A DNA stretch of 8,136 nt, taken from assembly GCA_014523695.1 (NCBI GenBank), contig JAATVS010000339.1:1-8136 (forward strand). Reading direction: 5' to 3'. The translations under genes and the position numbers were made by a program. The notes below the pieces were generated by a model that was not told the DNA's origin, made no database searches, and saw only the letters and a list, made by a program, of their open reading frames with translations. This stretch comes from Nitrososphaerales archaeon TH5895. Its GTDB lineage: Archaea; Thermoproteota; Nitrososphaeria; Nitrososphaerales; Nitrososphaeraceae. Within the stretch, counting starts at the first letter, position 1. Each line of letters starts with the position of its first letter. Shown in pieces: positions 7,221 through 8,136 of this stretch.

Positions 7221-7249
7221 CTAACATTAATTGTTAGTGTAAAATATAG
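7221..7249 (+). promoter_or_regulatory. Inverted repeat next to an orphan TATA-like box
   Basis: CTAACATTAATTGTTAG (7221-7237) has perfect six-base arms. Three bases further comes AAAATATA (7241-7248). An inverted repeat beside a TATA box is a common arrangement for a regulated archaeal promoter. The predicted start, near 7270, has no gene after it; only an 11-codon frame begins at 7259. It may drive a small RNA or a long leader of the CBS gene, or may be chance. Confidence 0.3.
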
Positions 7250-7393
7250 GATGTTTAAATGAACAGAAAATCGTTAAGAATAGTACCTTCTTAAAGATCG
7301 TCTTGTATTGCGCTATTAGACAGGTGATTTTTATCTCAGCTAAAAAGAAAGTCAGAATAACCTACACAGGTGCTTTCCAAGAAACGATAGTAA

Positions 7394-7408
7394 GCTTAAT
7401 TTTTAAGC
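7394..7408. repeat. Six-pair AT-rich hairpin
   Basis: GCTTAA-TTT-TTAAGC is a perfect stem. It lies about 125 bases after the expected transcript start of the orphan promoter and could end a short RNA, but there is no long T-tract after it. Confidence 0.25.
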
Positions 7409-7565
7409 GTATGAGGATGAAAGTTTGCTACTATTCCTAGAAGTTCATTTGGTGGTACAGCATTCGAAATTACCAAAGTATACAGCATTTATGAATTTGC
7501 AAAACACTCGTAATTGTCCCGTTTACATCTATACTATCTGGACTCAATATGTTCTTGAGACAAGA

Positions 7566-7575
7566 GATAAATAAT
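7566..7575 (+). promoter_or_regulatory. TATA box of the CBS gene
   Basis: GATAAATAAT, centred about 24 bases before the GTG at 7595, fits a leaderless start there and helps choose GTG 7595 over TTG 7589. Confidence 0.5.
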
Positions 7576-7594
7576 TGATGTGCGTTGATTGATT

Positions 7595-8136
7595 GTGCAA
7601 GAGGAGAAGGATCAGAGCAAGCAACAATCTAACACTATTGCATCGTATCTTTCGTCTACCGTTGGGTCCATTTCTAATTCTGATGTGATCATCCTCGAAG
7701 CAAATAGTACTGTTGACGATGCGAGCCGTCTCATGAAAAATAAGAATTCTACGAGTGTTCTTGTATCTGCAAGGGGGGATATTGTTGGCGTAGTTAGCAA
7801 AACAGACATTTTATTCAAAGTAATGTCTCAAAACAGAGATCCCTCTAAGGTAAAGCTTCGGGAAATAATGTCTAGTCCTGTGCTGACGATACGCCCTAAT
7901 GCGACCGTAGAGGAGGCGTTAACCAAGATGGCGAAACGAAATGTAAGACAAATATTTCTTCATGCCTTTAACGCAATAATTGGAGTTGTATCTAGAGAGC
8001 AAATCTACAGGAGGATGGAGGAAATTTCTCTGTCGACTGAAGATTTGGCAATAAGTGGGACTCCAGTGTGCATTGTGAATTCGAAATCCGTCACATACAT
8101 CAAAGATAAGAGTAAGGTAAATTATTTATGCCCATA
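7595..8136 (+). CDS. CBS-pair protein with cysteine-bearing tail, 3' end outside window
   Basis: An open frame of 180 codons runs off the right edge, so the protein is partial. After a polar N-terminus (residues 1-19), CBS1 spans about 20-77, ending GDIVGVVSKTDILFKV, and CBS2 about 86-141, with LREIMSSPVLTIRPNATVEEAL and later IIGVVSREQIYRRM. Paired CBS domains form a Bateman module that binds adenosine nucleotides or similar ligands and controls an attached domain or partner. The following segment has C159 and, at the edge, C179-P180, which suggests the start of a zinc-binding C-terminal domain; this is inference because the rest is not visible. The start is GTG at 7595. An in-frame TGA at 7586 limits alternatives to TTG 7589, and a TATA box at 7566-7575 suits GTG in a leaderless message. 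Probably a cytosolic energy-state or ligand-responsive regulator. Confidence 0.8.
   Translation, partial: MQEEKDQSKQQSNTIASYLSSTVGSISNSDVIILEANSTVDDASRLMKNKNSTSVLVSARGDIVGVVSKTDILFKVMSQNRDPSKVKLREIMSSPVLTIRPNATVEEALTKMAKRNVRQIFLHAFNAIIGVVSREQIYRRMEEISLSTEDLAISGTPVCIVNSKSVTYIKDKSKVNYLCP

Larger units (their letters stand above)
7043..7594. other. 552-base spacer before the CBS gene
   Basis: No supported gene or tRNA. It contains an inverted repeat with an adjoining TATA-like box (7221-7249), a hairpin at 7394-7408, a far-spaced pair TGCGTG/CACGCA (7138-7188), and the CBS gene TATA box at its right end. A 30-codon stop-to-stop stretch at 7421-7510 is in the same frame as the CBS gene, but several stops separate the two. 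Confidence 0.5.

Noticed and set aside
7421..7510. A 30-codon stop-flanked frame with a protein-like composition, in frame with the CBS gene
   Set aside because: It has no start codon and several stops separate it from the CBS gene; too short to call a pseudogene.
7612..7818. A 68-codon minus-strand frame
   Set aside because: It lies wholly antisense to the well-supported CBS domain 1 coding region.

Overview
The window most likely comes from an ammonia-oxidising archaeon (Nitrososphaeria, formerly Thaumarchaeota), probably a soil-type, low-coding-density lineage such as Nitrososphaera or Nitrosocosmicus. This is inferred from four things: an 89-residue winged-helix protein of a type heavily expanded in that group, a two-CBS-domain protein with a cysteine-bearing tail, AT-rich DNA with TATA-like boxes placed as for leaderless transcripts, and long gene-free spacers. 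No rRNA or other marker gene is present, so the assignment is provisional.

Positions 2-4783 (all minus strand) hold a tight four-gene cluster read from 4783 down to 2. In order of transcription it encodes an isocitrate-lyase/PEP-mutase superfamily lyase carrying the KRCGH catalytic motif, a cytosolic GT4-type glycosyltransferase, a synthetase-only asparagine-synthase-family amidotransferase, and a polytopic GT-C-type membrane glycosyltransferase. The gaps between genes are 81, 18 and 78 bases, so one transcript is plausible. Together they look like part of a surface-glycan (S-layer N-glycan or exopolysaccharide) locus: sugar transfer in the cytosol, amidation of an acid group, then transfer outside the membrane from a lipid-linked donor. 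The lyase's role in this pathway is not clear.

Positions 4784-5049 separate this cluster from a divergent plus-strand gene (5050-5406) for a short RNase HI-like protein whose last catalytic Asp is not at its expected place.

Positions 5407-7594 are mostly gene-free. They contain only a winged-helix regulator (6252-6521, minus) and a 51-residue Cys/His zinc-binding-type mini-protein (6887-7042, minus), plus several hairpins and an orphan TATA box with an inverted repeat. From 7595 to the right edge runs the start of a CBS-pair protein on the plus strand, cut off by the window. I found no tRNA, rRNA, CRISPR array, insertion sequence or att site. I saw no clear evidence of a wholly new system. 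The odd points are the make-up of the glycan cluster, the altered RNase HI, and the structured elements in the spacers.
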